Made by a program: the position numbers and the translations under genes
Shown: in pieces, positions 7,801 through 15,604 of the stretch
Position numbering within the stretch: position 1 is the first letter of the stretch
Layout: every line of letters begins with the position of its first letter
The notes under the pieces: generated by a model
The model's input: only the letters and a program-made list of their open reading frames with translations
Told to the model about the DNA's origin: nothing
The model's database searches: none
Origin: Rathayibacter sp. VKM Ac-2856
GTDB lineage: Bacteria > Actinomycetota > Actinomycetes > Actinomycetales > Microbacteriaceae
Reading direction: 5' to 3'
Length of the DNA: 64,000 nt
NCBI RefSeq assembly: GCF_013205055.1
Contig: NZ_JABMLF010000001.1
Location: forward strand, 620,001-684,000

Positions 7801-8511
7801 GTGTTCCGACGCCTGCGCACGCGCACCGACAACGTCCACCTCGGCCTCATGCTCGCCCTGACCTTCTCGACCGGCATCATCGACGCCGTCGGCTACCTCG
7901 GCCTCGACCGGGTCTTCACCGGCAACATGACCGGCAACGTCGTCATCCTCGGCATGGCGCTCGCCGGCGCCGACGACCTCCCCGTCGTCGGCCCGATCAT
8001 CGCCCTCGTGGGCTTCATGCTCGGCGCCGCGATCGGCGGCCGCGTCCTGCGCCCGGTCAAGGTCGGCTGGACCACCCGCTCGTCCTGGCTCTTCACCGTC
8101 GTCGGCCTGCTGATGGCCGTGCTGGCCGTCGTCCTCGGCGTCGTCCCCGAGCACCCGGAGCCGCTCGCCCTGACGGTCACCGGCGTGCTGGGCCTCGCGA
8201 TGGGCCTCCAGGCCGCGACCGCCCGCCACATCGCCGTCAAGGACGTCACCACCGTCGTCGTCACGTCGACCATCACCGGCCTCGCCGCCGACTCGCGCCT
8301 CGGCGGCGGCAAGGGCCAGCCCTGGTTCCGCCGCGCCACGGCCGTCGTCCTGATCGCCGTCGGCGCCGGAGTCGGCGCCCTGGCGCTGAACGTCGGCCTC
8401 TGGCTCGGCCTCGCCATCGCCGCCGCGATCACCCTGATCGCCTCGCTCCTCGGCCACCTGATCGCCCACGTCAAGCACGCCACCCCCGCCGAGGAGAAGG
8501 CCGCGGCCTGA
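7801..8511 (+). CDS. YoaK-family (DUF1275) membrane protein
   Basis: The 236-aa protein is hydrophobic, with six or so membrane segments. The family motif region FSTGIIDAVGYLGLDRVFTG and NMTGNVVILG is at residues 20-50, and GLQAATARHIAVKDVTTVVV is in the middle. These proteins are putative transporters of unknown substrate. A GTG at 7801 is used because the frame upstream overlaps the palindrome and the opposite formamidase. The C-terminus is short and charged (KHATPAEEKAAA). Confidence 0.8.
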   Translation: MFRRLRTRTDNVHLGLMLALTFSTGIIDAVGYLGLDRVFTGNMTGNVVILGMALAGADDLPVVGPIIALVGFMLGAAIGGRVLRPVKVGWTTRSSWLFTVVGLLMAVLAVVLGVVPEHPEPLALTVTGVLGLAMGLQAATARHIAVKDVTTVVVTSTITGLAADSRLGGGKGQPWFRRATAVVLIAVGAGVGALALNVGLWLGLAIAAAITLIASLLGHLIAHVKHATPAEEKAAA

Positions 8512-8558
8512 CCCGTCCCAGTGCGCCAGTTGCGCCTTCCTTAAGAATGCAGTCCTGC

Positions 8559-8577
8559 GCATAACGGGCCGTTGTGC
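8559..8577. promoter_or_regulatory. Inverted repeat upstream of hipB, candidate operator
   Basis: GCATAACGG and CCGTTGTGC face each other across one base (one mismatch). A second palindrome, TCCGT-N8-ACGGA, follows at about 8586-8603 just before the hipB start. HipB proteins repress their own operon from such sites; the assignment here is inference from position. Confidence 0.5.
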
Positions 8578-8609
8578 ATAAGATTCCGTCCATAGGAACG
8601 GAGATCAGG

Positions 8610-8897
8610 ATGACCGGCTACCGGATCGACACGCAGCTCACGGAGCTCGGTGAGCACGTCCGCGGCTGGCGGATGGTGCTGGGCCTGACCGCCCAGCAGG
8701 TCGCGGAGCGCGCCGGCATCACTCGCGCGACAGTGCACAAGATCGAGGCAGGTGACCCCGGCGTCCGCTTCGGAAGCGTCGCTCAGGTCCTCCGCGCACT
8801 CGGCGTGCTCGACCAGACGATCGCTGCCGCGGATCCCCTCGCCAGTGACATCGGCCGACTGCGCGCCGGTCGCCTGACCAAGAAGCGCGCCCGATGA
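8610..8897 (+). CDS. hipB: HipB-like XRE-family antitoxin/regulator
   Basis: The 95-aa product is almost only an XRE helix-turn-helix (LGLTAQQVAERAGITRATVH with KIEAG), followed by RFGSVAQVLRALGVLD and a basic tail. The ATG at 8610 is preceded by GGAGATCAGG. An in-frame GTG at 8574 lies inside the palindrome and is less likely. The stop overlaps the hipA start (ATGA), the arrangement expected for a hipBA toxin-antitoxin operon in which HipB binds DNA and neutralises HipA. Confidence 0.85.
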   Translation: MTGYRIDTQLTELGEHVRGWRMVLGLTAQQVAERAGITRATVHKIEAGDPGVRFGSVAQVLRALGVLDQTIAAADPLASDIGRLRAGRLTKKRAR

Positions 8898-10129
8898 CCA
8901 CCGTGGACGTCCTCGCTGACGAGGACGGCCGCTCCCTGCTGGTCGGTCGAGCGCACTTCACCCGCACCCGCGGCGAGGTCTCGACCACCTTCCTCTACGA
9001 CGCCGACTACCTGGTCAGCGGAGGAACGAGCATCGATCCCGCGCTGCCCCTGGTGAGCGGCGCGCAGCACCAGACCGGCCTCGTCCGCGCCTTCTCGGAC
9101 AGCGCCCCGGACCGCTGGGGACGGAACCTCGTCGAGAAGGCCGAGCGGATCCGCGCGCGCGAGGAGGGCCGCGCACCTCGCCGCCTCGACGACGTCGACT
9201 TCCTCCTCGGCGTGAGTGACGACACCCGCCAGGGTGCACTCCGCTACCGCGTCTCCGGCAGCGAAGCGTTCGTCGGGGAGCCCTCGACTGTTCCCCCGCT
9301 GCTGTCCCTGCCGACGCTCCTGCGGGCTGCAGACGACGTCTCCGCCGACGAGGACCCGACCCGAGCGGTCAAGCAGCTTCTCGACACGGGGACGACCGGT
9401 CTGGGTGGAGCGCGACCGAAGGCGTCGGTGCGCCTCGAGGACGGCTCGCTGGCGATCGCGAAATTCCCGCACGGAAGCGACGAATGGGACGTCATGGCCT
9501 GGGAGTCGACCGCCCTGGATCTGCTGGATCGCGCGGGTGTCCGCACGCCGCACCGGAGACTCAGCCGCGTGGGAGGGCGAAGCGTCCTGATCCTGCGTCG
9601 GTTCGACCGCACGGAGAACGGCCTGCGGATCGGCTACATCAGCGCGATGACCGCCCTGGGCGGCTTCGACGGTGACCACCGGGACTACGCCGAACTGTCC
9701 GACTCCATCCGCGATCTCTCCTTCTCGCCGCGCGCAGACCATCACGAGCTCTTCGACCGCGTCGTCGCGAACGTGGCGCTCGGAAACACCGACGACCACC
9801 TCCGGAATCACGGCTTCCTCGCCGAGCGCGGCGCATGGAGGCTCAGTCCGTCGTTCGACGTGAATCCGAATCCCGACCCGTGGCGCGCTCGTTCCACTTC
9901 GATCATGGGAGCCGATGCACCGCCCGACGAAGCGGAGGCGCTGATCGCGCTCGCCGAGGGATTCAGCCTCTCGGCGCAGGAAGGCCGTGAGCGAATGATC
10001 CGCATCGCCGAGTCACTTGCTCCCTGGGAGGAGTCCGCCCGAGCGACCGGCATCGCTCAACGGGAGATCAGCATGATGGCCGAATCGATCCGGCCGCGAC
10101 TCGAGGCGGTCGTCACCGCGGCCCGCTGA
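8894..10129 (+). CDS. hipA: HipA-family serine/threonine kinase toxin
   Basis: The 411-aa protein has the HipA layout. An N-terminal subdomain contains FSDSAPDRWGRNL. Then come GLGGARPKASV (glycine-rich loop), SLAIAKFP (ATP lysine), and the catalytic loop VALGNTDDHLRNHGF at about residues 294-308, with LSPSFDVNPNP as the DFG-equivalent. E. coli HipA phosphorylates glutamyl-tRNA synthetase and causes persistence; the target here is unknown. All visible kinase residues are present, so the toxin is probably active. It overlaps hipB by 4 bp. Confidence 0.87.
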   Translation: MTTVDVLADEDGRSLLVGRAHFTRTRGEVSTTFLYDADYLVSGGTSIDPALPLVSGAQHQTGLVRAFSDSAPDRWGRNLVEKAERIRAREEGRAPRRLDDVDFLLGVSDDTRQGALRYRVSGSEAFVGEPSTVPPLLSLPTLLRAADDVSADEDPTRAVKQLLDTGTTGLGGARPKASVRLEDGSLAIAKFPHGSDEWDVMAWESTALDLLDRAGVRTPHRRLSRVGGRSVLILRRFDRTENGLRIGYISAMTALGGFDGDHRDYAELSDSIRDLSFSPRADHHELFDRVVANVALGNTDDHLRNHGFLAERGAWRLSPSFDVNPNPDPWRARSTSIMGADAPPDEAEALIALAEGFSLSAQEGRERMIRIAESLAPWEESARATGIAQREISMMAESIRPRLEAVVTAAR

Positions 10130-10130
10130 G

Positions 10131-10148
10131 CGCTCGCGCGATCGAGCG
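10131..10148. terminator. Possible bidirectional terminator between hipA and the HNH gene
   Basis: CGCTCG at 10131-10136 pairs with CGAGCG at 10143-10148 across six bases, directly after the hipA stop and 20 bp before the convergent HNH gene ends. There is no U-tract, so this is only a weak prediction. Confidence 0.35.
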
Positions 10149-10168
10149 TCCGCCGGCTCCTCGGGTCA

Positions 10169-11167
10169 TCACACGCCGATCCTCGCGCCTTTGCTCCTGT
10201 TGCAGCGCCAGCACAGAGTCTGAAGATTGTCGGGCACGCTCAGGCCGCCGCGAGAGAGCGGCATGATGTGGTCGACCTCGAGCAGCAGGTGCGGTTCGGC
10301 CATCGTCGAGATGCCGCACTTCCTGCAGGTCTCGTTGTCCCTGGACTTGATGAAGCGTCGAAGTCTCGACGTCATCAGAGCTCGCTGTCCTGCCGCAGAC
10401 TTCGCTCGGCGGATCTTCTCCGCGAGAGTCTCGGAGAGCGCCTCCAGCGTCGGCGTATCGAGAACGATCTTGGTCGATTGAGCGCTGTTGCCGCCCGCCG
10501 AGACGTAGTCGAAGGAGTAGCGCGGATAGGGCACCTGGAGCGGCGACAGACGAGCCCCGACCTGATCCCAGAACTCCTGCGTGTAGTGCTTCCTGATGAA
10601 CTTCGGCGGGGCCGTCCTCGACACGATCTCCACTTCGCGCTCGTGCACATTGCCGACCGCCGCCTCGAGCCGGGCGATGTCGTTCGCGACCCGCTGGACG
10701 TCGCTGAGAGTCTCGTGATCGGCTCGCACCGAGAAGTACTTCATCAGGTACTTGATCGGGTCCGCGGACGCGTTGCGGACGACTTGAAGGGAGGCGTGGT
10801 GGATATGGGGCGCATAGGTCGCGACGTTCCGATCCCGGCGGTAGTTCCAGGAGGAGTTGTTCTCGAAGGACGCCAGATGCGCGTGCTGTCCACTCGTGGA
10901 GGAGCCGAGTTCGAACGCTCCGCTTGCGCGGATCTCGTCCAGATATCCGACGACCTCGTTGTGCTCACCCACCAGGGAGGCGTTCGCCGCCTTGATCGCC
11001 TGGAAGTGCTCGGAGGCGAAGTAGCGGTTCTTCCGCAGGACCCGCACGAGTCGATTGACCACGAACATCACAAGGAATGCGAGGAGGGCAGCCCAGGGAT
11101 TGCGCGTCGTCACCGCGACCACGAGAGGAGCCGCGATGAGGAGCGGAATGAGAAGCAGTAGGGGCAT
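10169..11167 (-). CDS. Membrane-anchored HNH endonuclease
   Basis: The 332-aa protein begins with two hydrophobic segments (LLLLIPLLIAAPLVVAVTT and PWAALLAFLVMFVVN) and then a basic patch. A long middle region of unknown fold follows. The C-terminus is a complete HNH module: CRKC at 281-284, LEVDHIMPLSRGG (Asp299-His300), DNLQTLCWRCNRSKGA with the second CxxC at 319/322. The nuclease should face the cytoplasm from the membrane. It converges on hipA. Membrane-tethered nucleases are found in some phage-defence systems, but no partner is obvious here. Confidence 0.75.
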   Translation of the reverse strand: MPLLLLIPLLIAAPLVVAVTTRNPWAALLAFLVMFVVNRLVRVLRKNRYFASEHFQAIKAANASLVGEHNEVVGYLDEIRASGAFELGSSTSGQHAHLASFENNSSWNYRRDRNVATYAPHIHHASLQVVRNASADPIKYLMKYFSVRADHETLSDVQRVANDIARLEAAVGNVHEREVEIVSRTAPPKFIRKHYTQEFWDQVGARLSPLQVPYPRYSFDYVSAGGNSAQSTKIVLDTPTLEALSETLAEKIRRAKSAAGQRALMTSRLRRFIKSRDNETCRKCGISTMAEPHLLLEVDHIMPLSRGGLSVPDNLQTLCWRCNRSKGARIGV

Positions 11168-11256
11168 CGCGGCGTCTTTCGGGTCGTCCGTTCTCGCGCT
11201 CTTTCCGGCGGAGCACGGAGAACCTACACGCCACCGTTTCCGCGACTCGCTACGAG

Positions 11257-11292
11257 CACCCCTTCGGGGGGCACATCCTCATCGCTATGAGG
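11257..11292 (-). terminator. Pair of small hairpins downstream of mutM
   Basis: Two stems follow each other between the HNH start and the mutM end: CCCC-TTC-GGGG (11259-11269) and CCTCAT-CGCT-ATGAGG (11277-11292). They lie 65-100 bp past the minus-strand mutM stop. No long U-tract is seen. The rest of the 189-bp gap shows nothing recognisable. Confidence 0.3.
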
Positions 11293-11356
11293 GTGCAACG
11301 AGCGACAGAGTTCGGTCGGTCGGAACGTGGGAGCCGGTTCGCGGCCGCCGATCTTT

Positions 11357-12271
11357 TCAGCGCGGGGCGCGCTGGCAGCGCGGGCAGAGGTGCGACGAGC
11401 GGTTCATGAACGGGACGCGCACGATCGGCTCGCCGCAGCGCGGGCAGGGCTTCCCGGTCTGCCCGTAGGCGTTGAGGCTGTGCGAGAAGTAGCCGGAGGC
11501 GCCGTTCACGTTGACGTACTGGGCGTCGAAGCTCGTGCCGCCCTCGGCGAGGGCGCGCTCGAGCACCGAGCGGACCTCCGCGAAGAGGCGCCGGATCCGC
11601 GGCTCGGTCAGCGACGAGCTCGGCGTCTCCGGGTGCAGCTCCGCCGCCCACAGCGATTCGTCCGCGTAGATGTTGCCGATGCCGCTGACCAGGGTCTGAT
11701 CGAGCAGGGCGCGCTTGATGCCGCTGCTCCGCCGGCCGAGCGCGGCGATGACGCCGGAGAGGTCGAAGAACGGGTCGAGCGGATCGCGGGCGATGTGCGC
11801 GACCTGCGAGGGCACGGCGCGCAGCCAGTCGCCCTCCACCGCGTCGTCGCCCGCGAAGCCGCCGGGGGCGCCGTCGGCGGTCGGCGCGAGCGTGTCGATC
11901 GCCATCGAGCCGAAGATCCGCTGGTCGACGAAGTGCAGCGCCAGCTCGCCGTGCTCGGGATGCTCGATGCCGATCCGGATCCGGGTCAGTCTCGCGAGCG
12001 CCGCGTCGGCCGTCCGCAGCAGCACCTGCCCGCTCATCCCGAGGTGCACGAGCAGCGCCTCGTCGCGCCCGGCCGGCAGCCAGAGGAACTTGCCGCGCCG
12101 CACCGCGCCGCGCAGCCGTCGCCCGACCAGCAGCCCCTCGAAGGAGCCGAGCGGGTGCACGTGGCGCTTGAGCGAGCGCTCGTCGACGATCTCGACGCTC
12201 GTGACGAGCGAGCCGGTGACGGCGGGAGCGAGACCGGCCCGCACCACCTCGACCTCGGGCAGCTCGGGCAC
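11357..12271 (-). CDS. mutM: Formamidopyrimidine-DNA glycosylase (Fpg/MutM)
   Basis: The 304-aa protein begins MPELPEVEVVRAGL, whose Pro1 and Glu2 form the catalytic end of Fpg/Nei glycosylases. Near the C-terminus are GIGNIYADESLW (helix-two-turns-helix) and the zinc finger CPRCGEPIVRVPFMNR with SSHLCPRCQ. It removes 8-oxoguanine and cleaves the resulting abasic site. It starts just after the rnc stop; this rnc-mutM order is standard in Actinobacteria. Confidence 0.95.
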   Translation of the reverse strand: MPELPEVEVVRAGLAPAVTGSLVTSVEIVDERSLKRHVHPLGSFEGLLVGRRLRGAVRRGKFLWLPAGRDEALLVHLGMSGQVLLRTADAALARLTRIRIGIEHPEHGELALHFVDQRIFGSMAIDTLAPTADGAPGGFAGDDAVEGDWLRAVPSQVAHIARDPLDPFFDLSGVIAALGRRSSGIKRALLDQTLVSGIGNIYADESLWAAELHPETPSSSLTEPRIRRLFAEVRSVLERALAEGGTSFDAQYVNVNGASGYFSHSLNAYGQTGKPCPRCGEPIVRVPFMNRSSHLCPRCQRAPR

Positions 12272-12273
12272 GG

Positions 12274-13044
12274 TCAGTCCTCGATCGACGCGGCGGGCGC
12301 AGCAGGAGAAGCGGGCGCCACCGGCTCACCGGGAGCCGTCGCGGACAGCCGCGTCCACGCGTCGAGCGCGGCGGCCATCTCGGCCGCCTTCTTGCTGGTC
12401 CCCTCGCCGCGAGCGGTGACGAGGCCGCCGACGATGACGGTCGCGACGAAGACCTTGCTGTGGTCGGGCCCGGTCGCGGCGATGTCGTAGCGCGGGGCGG
12501 GCGCGCCGCGCTCGGCCGCCGCCTCCTGCAGGCTCGTCTTCGGGTCCATCGAGACGCCGAAGCGCAGCGGATCCGCGGTCAGCGGGGCGATCAGCCGCAG
12601 CACGAGATCGCGGGCCTCGTCCGGCCCGGTGCCGAGGTAGACGGCGCCGATGATCGCCTCGACGGTGTCCGCCAGGATCGACGACTTGTCGCGGCCGCCG
12701 GTCAGCTCCTCGCCGCGGCCGAGGCGGAGGTGCTCGCCCAGGCCGATGCCGCGGGCGATCTCGGCGAGCGCGACGGTCGAGACGAGGCTCGCCCGGCGCT
12801 TCGCCAGGTCGCCCTCGCTGAGCGCCGGGTACTCCGTGTAGAGCATGACCGTCACGGCCTGCCCGAGGATCGAGTCGCCGAGGAACTCGAGACGCTCGTT
12901 GTGCGGGATGCCGCCGTGCTCGAAAGCGAACGACCGGTGCGTCAGGGCGAGCTCGAAGAGCTCACCGTCGAGGCTCACGCCGAGCGTGGCCTCCAGACGC
13001 GACCGGTCGTCGCTGGAGGGTGTTGCGGGGGTCTGGTTCACCAT
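12274..13044 (-). CDS. rnc: Ribonuclease III
   Basis: The protein of about 256 aa shows the RNase III signature NERLEFLGDSILG, the second catalytic acid region ADTVEAIIGAVYLG, and a C-terminal double-stranded RNA-binding domain (KTSLQEAAAERGAPAPRYDI to TSKKAAEMAAALDAW). It processes rRNA and structured mRNA. A Pro/Ala tail of about 20 residues follows the domain. An in-frame GTG three codons upstream (13053) is an equally possible start, since neither has a strong ribosome-binding site. Confidence 0.95.
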   Translation of the reverse strand: MVNQTPATPSSDDRSRLEATLGVSLDGELFELALTHRSFAFEHGGIPHNERLEFLGDSILGQAVTVMLYTEYPALSEGDLAKRRASLVSTVALAEIARGIGLGEHLRLGRGEELTGGRDKSSILADTVEAIIGAVYLGTGPDEARDLVLRLIAPLTADPLRFGVSMDPKTSLQEAAAERGAPAPRYDIAATGPDHSKVFVATVIVGGLVTARGEGTSKKAAEMAAALDAWTRLSATAPGEPVAPASPAAPAASIED

Positions 13045-13093
13045 GGACCGCACGGCTCGTGTCGCGGGGCGACGCGGAGCCGAAGGGGCGGGA

Positions 13094-13297
13094 TCAGACG
13101 TTCGCGACCTTGCGGCCCTTGTACTCGAGGAACAGCGCGGTGCCCGCGGAGTCCTCGACGACCTTGGCGCGGTGCGGGAGGCTGTAGACGGTCTTGCCGT
13201 TCTCGACGGTCTTCACCAGGGGCGGGACCTCCGCCTTCCACTGCGAACGACGAGCGTGGGTGTTCGCGCGGGACTTCTTCCTCTTGGGAACAGCCAT
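13094..13297 (-). CDS. rpmF: 50S ribosomal protein L32, cysteine-free form
   Basis: The 67-aa product starts [20 protein letters not shown], the L32 signature. No cysteine is present, so this is the zinc-independent form rather than the CxxC form. It is encoded 48 bp after the DUF177 gene and before rnc, the usual actinobacterial order yceD-rpmF-rnc-mutM. The downstream half has [20 protein letters not shown]. Confidence 0.95.
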   Translation of the reverse strand: MAVPKRKKSRANTHARRSQWKAEVPPLVKTVENGKTVYSLPHRAKVVEDSAGTALFLEYKGRKVANV

Positions 13298-13345
13298 GAT
13301 TCTCTCTTCTCTACCTCGGTCGGATCAGTGCGGTGCTGATCAGTA

Positions 13346-13945
13346 CTAGTGCGGGTCGGTCTCGGTGCGCGGCTCGGCGCCGGCACCACTGTCTGCGGAA
13401 GCTCCGGGCGCTGCGGCCCCACCGGTCCCCGACTCGCCCAACCCGGCGAGCGCGGCCCACCTGGAGTCGCGCGGCGCCTCGGGCTCGGACGCGGAGGAAT
13501 CGGCCAGCCGCTCCCCCGTGACAGGGTCGAGGCCCGGACAATCCGGCCGGCACACCGGCTGGAACGGCAGCGACAGCACCACCGCATCCCTGACCAGAGG
13601 TTCAAGATCCACGTGGTCGTCGTGAACCTCATAGTCGAAAGCTTCGTCAGAAGAGTACGCGAAAAGTTCCTGGAACTCGACATCGACAGGCAGGGAGATG
13701 TCGGTGAGGCACCGACTGCACTCGCCGACGGCCTCCGCGGAGACCTGGACGCTGGCCAGGATCCCCTCGTGCACCGACTCGATGCGGACGTCGAGATCGA
13801 GCGGAGCGCCCTGGCGGACGGCGACGATGCCCTCGCCGAAGGCCTCCGGCGCGTCGAGGTCGAGACGGTGCTCGCGCATCTCCCCCGGGCGGTTCACGAT
13901 GTCGCGCACGTTCACGGTGAACGGCGTCTTCTTGAAAGTAGTCAC
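13346..13945 (-). CDS. DUF177/YceD-family protein
   Basis: The 199-aa protein has the DUF177 core (PFTVNVRDIVNRPGEMREH, GECSRCLTDISLPVDVEFQE, PVCRPDCPGLDPVTGERL). Homologues lie upstream of rpmF and are implicated in 23S rRNA accumulation. Two CxxC pairs may bind metal. A C-terminal tail of about 45 residues is low-complexity Gly/Ala/Ser. The GTG at 13945 is chosen because TAGGCT lies 9 nt upstream with no Shine-Dalgarno, suggesting a leaderless or nearly leaderless mRNA. The frame continues upstream only through a C-rich spacer. Confidence 0.85.
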   Translation of the reverse strand: MTTFKKTPFTVNVRDIVNRPGEMREHRLDLDAPEAFGEGIVAVRQGAPLDLDVRIESVHEGILASVQVSAEAVGECSRCLTDISLPVDVEFQELFAYSSDEAFDYEVHDDHVDLEPLVRDAVVLSLPFQPVCRPDCPGLDPVTGERLADSSASEPEAPRDSRWAALAGLGESGTGGAAAPGASADSGAGAEPRTETDPH

Positions 13946-14007
13946 GAGGATCGAGCCTAGTCCCCCGCCCCGCTCCCGGGCAGAGGTCGGCGGATCCCGC
14001 CGGGCCC

Positions 14008-14049
14008 TGCCCCGCCCCATCCCGCCCCGCCCCGTCCCGCCCGTCCCGT
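14008..14049. other. C-rich tract, potential G-quadruplex on the minus strand
   Basis: Between the DUF177 start and the first hairpin there are many runs of three or four C separated by one to three bases (CCCCGCCCC type). Read on the minus strand this is a run of G-tracts just upstream of the DUF177/rpmF/rnc genes. Confidence 0.5.
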
Positions 14050-14067
14050 TCCGAGCCCACTCCTCAC

Positions 14068-14101
14068 AAGTTGCGGTACTCGGGATCGACTACCGCAACT
14101 T
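14068..14101. repeat. Intergenic hairpin, AAGTTGCGGTA family, copy 1
   Basis: AAGTTGCGGTA (14068-14078) is perfectly complementary to TACCGCAACTT (14091-14101), with a 12-nt spacer that can itself pair TCG with CGA. A second member with the same arms follows 58 bp later. Both lie in the 329-bp gap between DUF177 and the substrate-binding-protein gene. Confidence 0.85.
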
Positions 14102-14158
14102 CTGCGCAGTCGCGGAGTCCCGCCTCCGTCGCCGCGACGCAGCGGAAGGCGATCACGC

Positions 14159-14196
14159 AAAAGTTGCGGTAGTCGGAGGCGACTACCGCAACTTTT
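14159..14196. repeat. Intergenic hairpin, AAGTTGCGGTA family, copy 2
   Basis: AAAAGTTGCGGTAGTC (14159-14174) and GACTACCGCAACTTTT (14181-14196) form a perfect 16-bp stem with a 6-nt loop. On the minus strand it lies past the substrate-binding-protein stop and ends in TTTT within the stem, so it may end that operon's transcript. Confidence 0.85.
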
Positions 14197-14198
14197 GA

Positions 14199-14242
14199 GG
14201 GATGGGATGGGATGGGATGGGACGGGATGGGGCGGGGCGGGG
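14199..14242 (+). other. G-rich tract, potential G-quadruplex
   Basis: GGGATGGGATGGGATGGG is followed by further GGG/GGGG runs. There are more than six G-tracts with one- or two-base spacers, a strong intramolecular G-quadruplex pattern on the plus strand. It abuts hairpin copy 2 and the 3' end of the minus-strand substrate-binding-protein gene. Confidence 0.6.
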
Positions 14243-14274
14243 ACTCGGCGAGCCGAGAGCGACGCCCCGACTCG

Positions 14275-15426
14275 TCAGGCCCCGCCCTCCTGCAGGGTCA
14301 CCTCGATCGGCGCGTAGTCGGCGCCGCTGGTGTCGACGCCCTCGTCGGCGAGCTCGGCGAGCGCCTTCTCGACGTACTCGTTCGAGTAGGCGGTCTCCGG
14401 CGGGTCGTCGCTGATGATCGTCGCGCCGGTCTCGTTCTCGGTCGTCTTCGCGATGTCGACCGTCTGGTCCCAGGCGGCCTCGTCGATCATGCCGACCCCG
14501 TTCGTCGAGGGCCAGATCAGCTTGTTCACCTCGTTGGTCATCCAGAGCTGGTGGCTCGTGCCGAGCGTGGAGCCGGCCGCGGTGACGATGTCCGCCGCCG
14601 CCTGCGGGTCGTCCTTCGCGTAGATCCAGCCCTTGATCGACGCCTTGATGAAGGCGACGGTCTGCTCGGCGTAGGCGTCGTCGCTCGAGAGCCGGTCCGC
14701 GTCGGCCCAGATCGCGTCCTGGAGCATCGCGGTGCCGACGTCGTTCCAGCTGATCACGTTCAGGTCGTCCGGCGTGTACAGCTCGCCCGTGTCCGGATTC
14801 GTCGACTCGAGGACCTGCGCGTACTCGTTGTAGGTCATCGCCTGCGCGGCGTCGATGTCGCCCGCGAGGAAGCCGTTCATGTCGAACTGCTGCTGCACGA
14901 GCGAGATGTCGTCGAGCGCGACGCCGTCCTTCTGCATGCCGGCGAAGAGCTCCCACTCGTTGCCGTAGCCCCAGCTGCCGACCTGCTTGCCGGCGAGATC
15001 GGCGGGCGAGGTGATGCCCTTGTCCTTGAACGAGATCTGCGTGGTGGCGCTGCGCTCGAAGATCTGGGCGACGTCGGTGATGTTCGCCCCGTTCTCGATC
15101 GAGCCCAGCACCTTCGGGACCCAGGAGATCGCGTAGTCGGCGTCTCCGGAGGCGAGGACGTCCTGCGGGACGATGTCGCCGCCCCCCTCGGCGATGGTCA
15201 CGTCGAGGCCCTCGTCCTCGTAGTAGCCCTGGTCGACGGCGGCGTAGTAGCCGGCGAACTGGGCCTGGGCGACCCACTGGAGCTGCAGGGTGACCGGGGT
15301 GAGGTCCCCGGAGTCCCCCGAGTCCCCGGAGCCGGTGTCGCCGGATGCGCTGCAGCCGGTGAGCGCGAGGCCGATGGCGGCGAGTCCTGCCGTGGTCGTC
15401 ATCGCGATGCGCGTGCGTCTGTTCAC
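14275..15426 (-). CDS. NMT1/SsuA-type ABC substrate-binding lipoprotein
   Basis: The 383-aa lipoprotein has a signal peptide ending in the lipobox LALTGC (Cys25) and a Gly/Ser/Asp linker. The NMT1/THI5-like fold is visible in LQWVAQAQFAGYYAAVDQGY, LDVTIAEGGGDIVPQDVLAS and KQVGSWGYGNEWELFAG. Relatives bind pyrimidine precursors, riboflavin or ureides. The GTG start follows AGGAGG closely. It is the last gene of the operon, after the permease, and most likely delivers a cyclic ureide or pyrimidine to the hydrolases encoded upstream. The ligand is inferred from context. Confidence 0.85.
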   Translation of the reverse strand: MNRRTRIAMTTTAGLAAIGLALTGCSASGDTGSGDSGDSGDLTPVTLQLQWVAQAQFAGYYAAVDQGYYEDEGLDVTIAEGGGDIVPQDVLASGDADYAISWVPKVLGSIENGANITDVAQIFERSATTQISFKDKGITSPADLAGKQVGSWGYGNEWELFAGMQKDGVALDDISLVQQQFDMNGFLAGDIDAAQAMTYNEYAQVLESTNPDTGELYTPDDLNVISWNDVGTAMLQDAIWADADRLSSDDAYAEQTVAFIKASIKGWIYAKDDPQAAADIVTAAGSTLGTSHQLWMTNEVNKLIWPSTNGVGMIDEAAWDQTVDIAKTTENETGATIISDDPPETAYSNEYVEKALAELADEGVDTSGADYAPIEVTLQEGGA

Positions 15427-15485
15427 TGTTCCTCCTGGTGCTGTGGCGGTGCGGGATGCGGCCCGGGCGGGCCGGGAGTGCCGTG

Positions 15486-15545
15486 GTGCGGATGGAGCGG
15501 TGGAGCGAGTGCGGATGGAGCAGGTGCGGATGGAGCAGGTGGTGC
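15486..15545. repeat. Short direct repeats in the spacer before the binding-protein gene
   Basis: GTGCGGATGGAGC occurs at 15486-15498, 15509-15521 and 15524-15536, in the 178-bp gap between the permease stop and the lipoprotein start. This is the only sizeable gap in an otherwise overlapping stretch of the operon. Confidence 0.7.
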
Positions 15546-15604
15546 GTTCGGGTGGTGCCGTGGAGCCCGTCCGGCACGAGCCGGCGGGAGCGGAGGGGCG
15601 CGCC

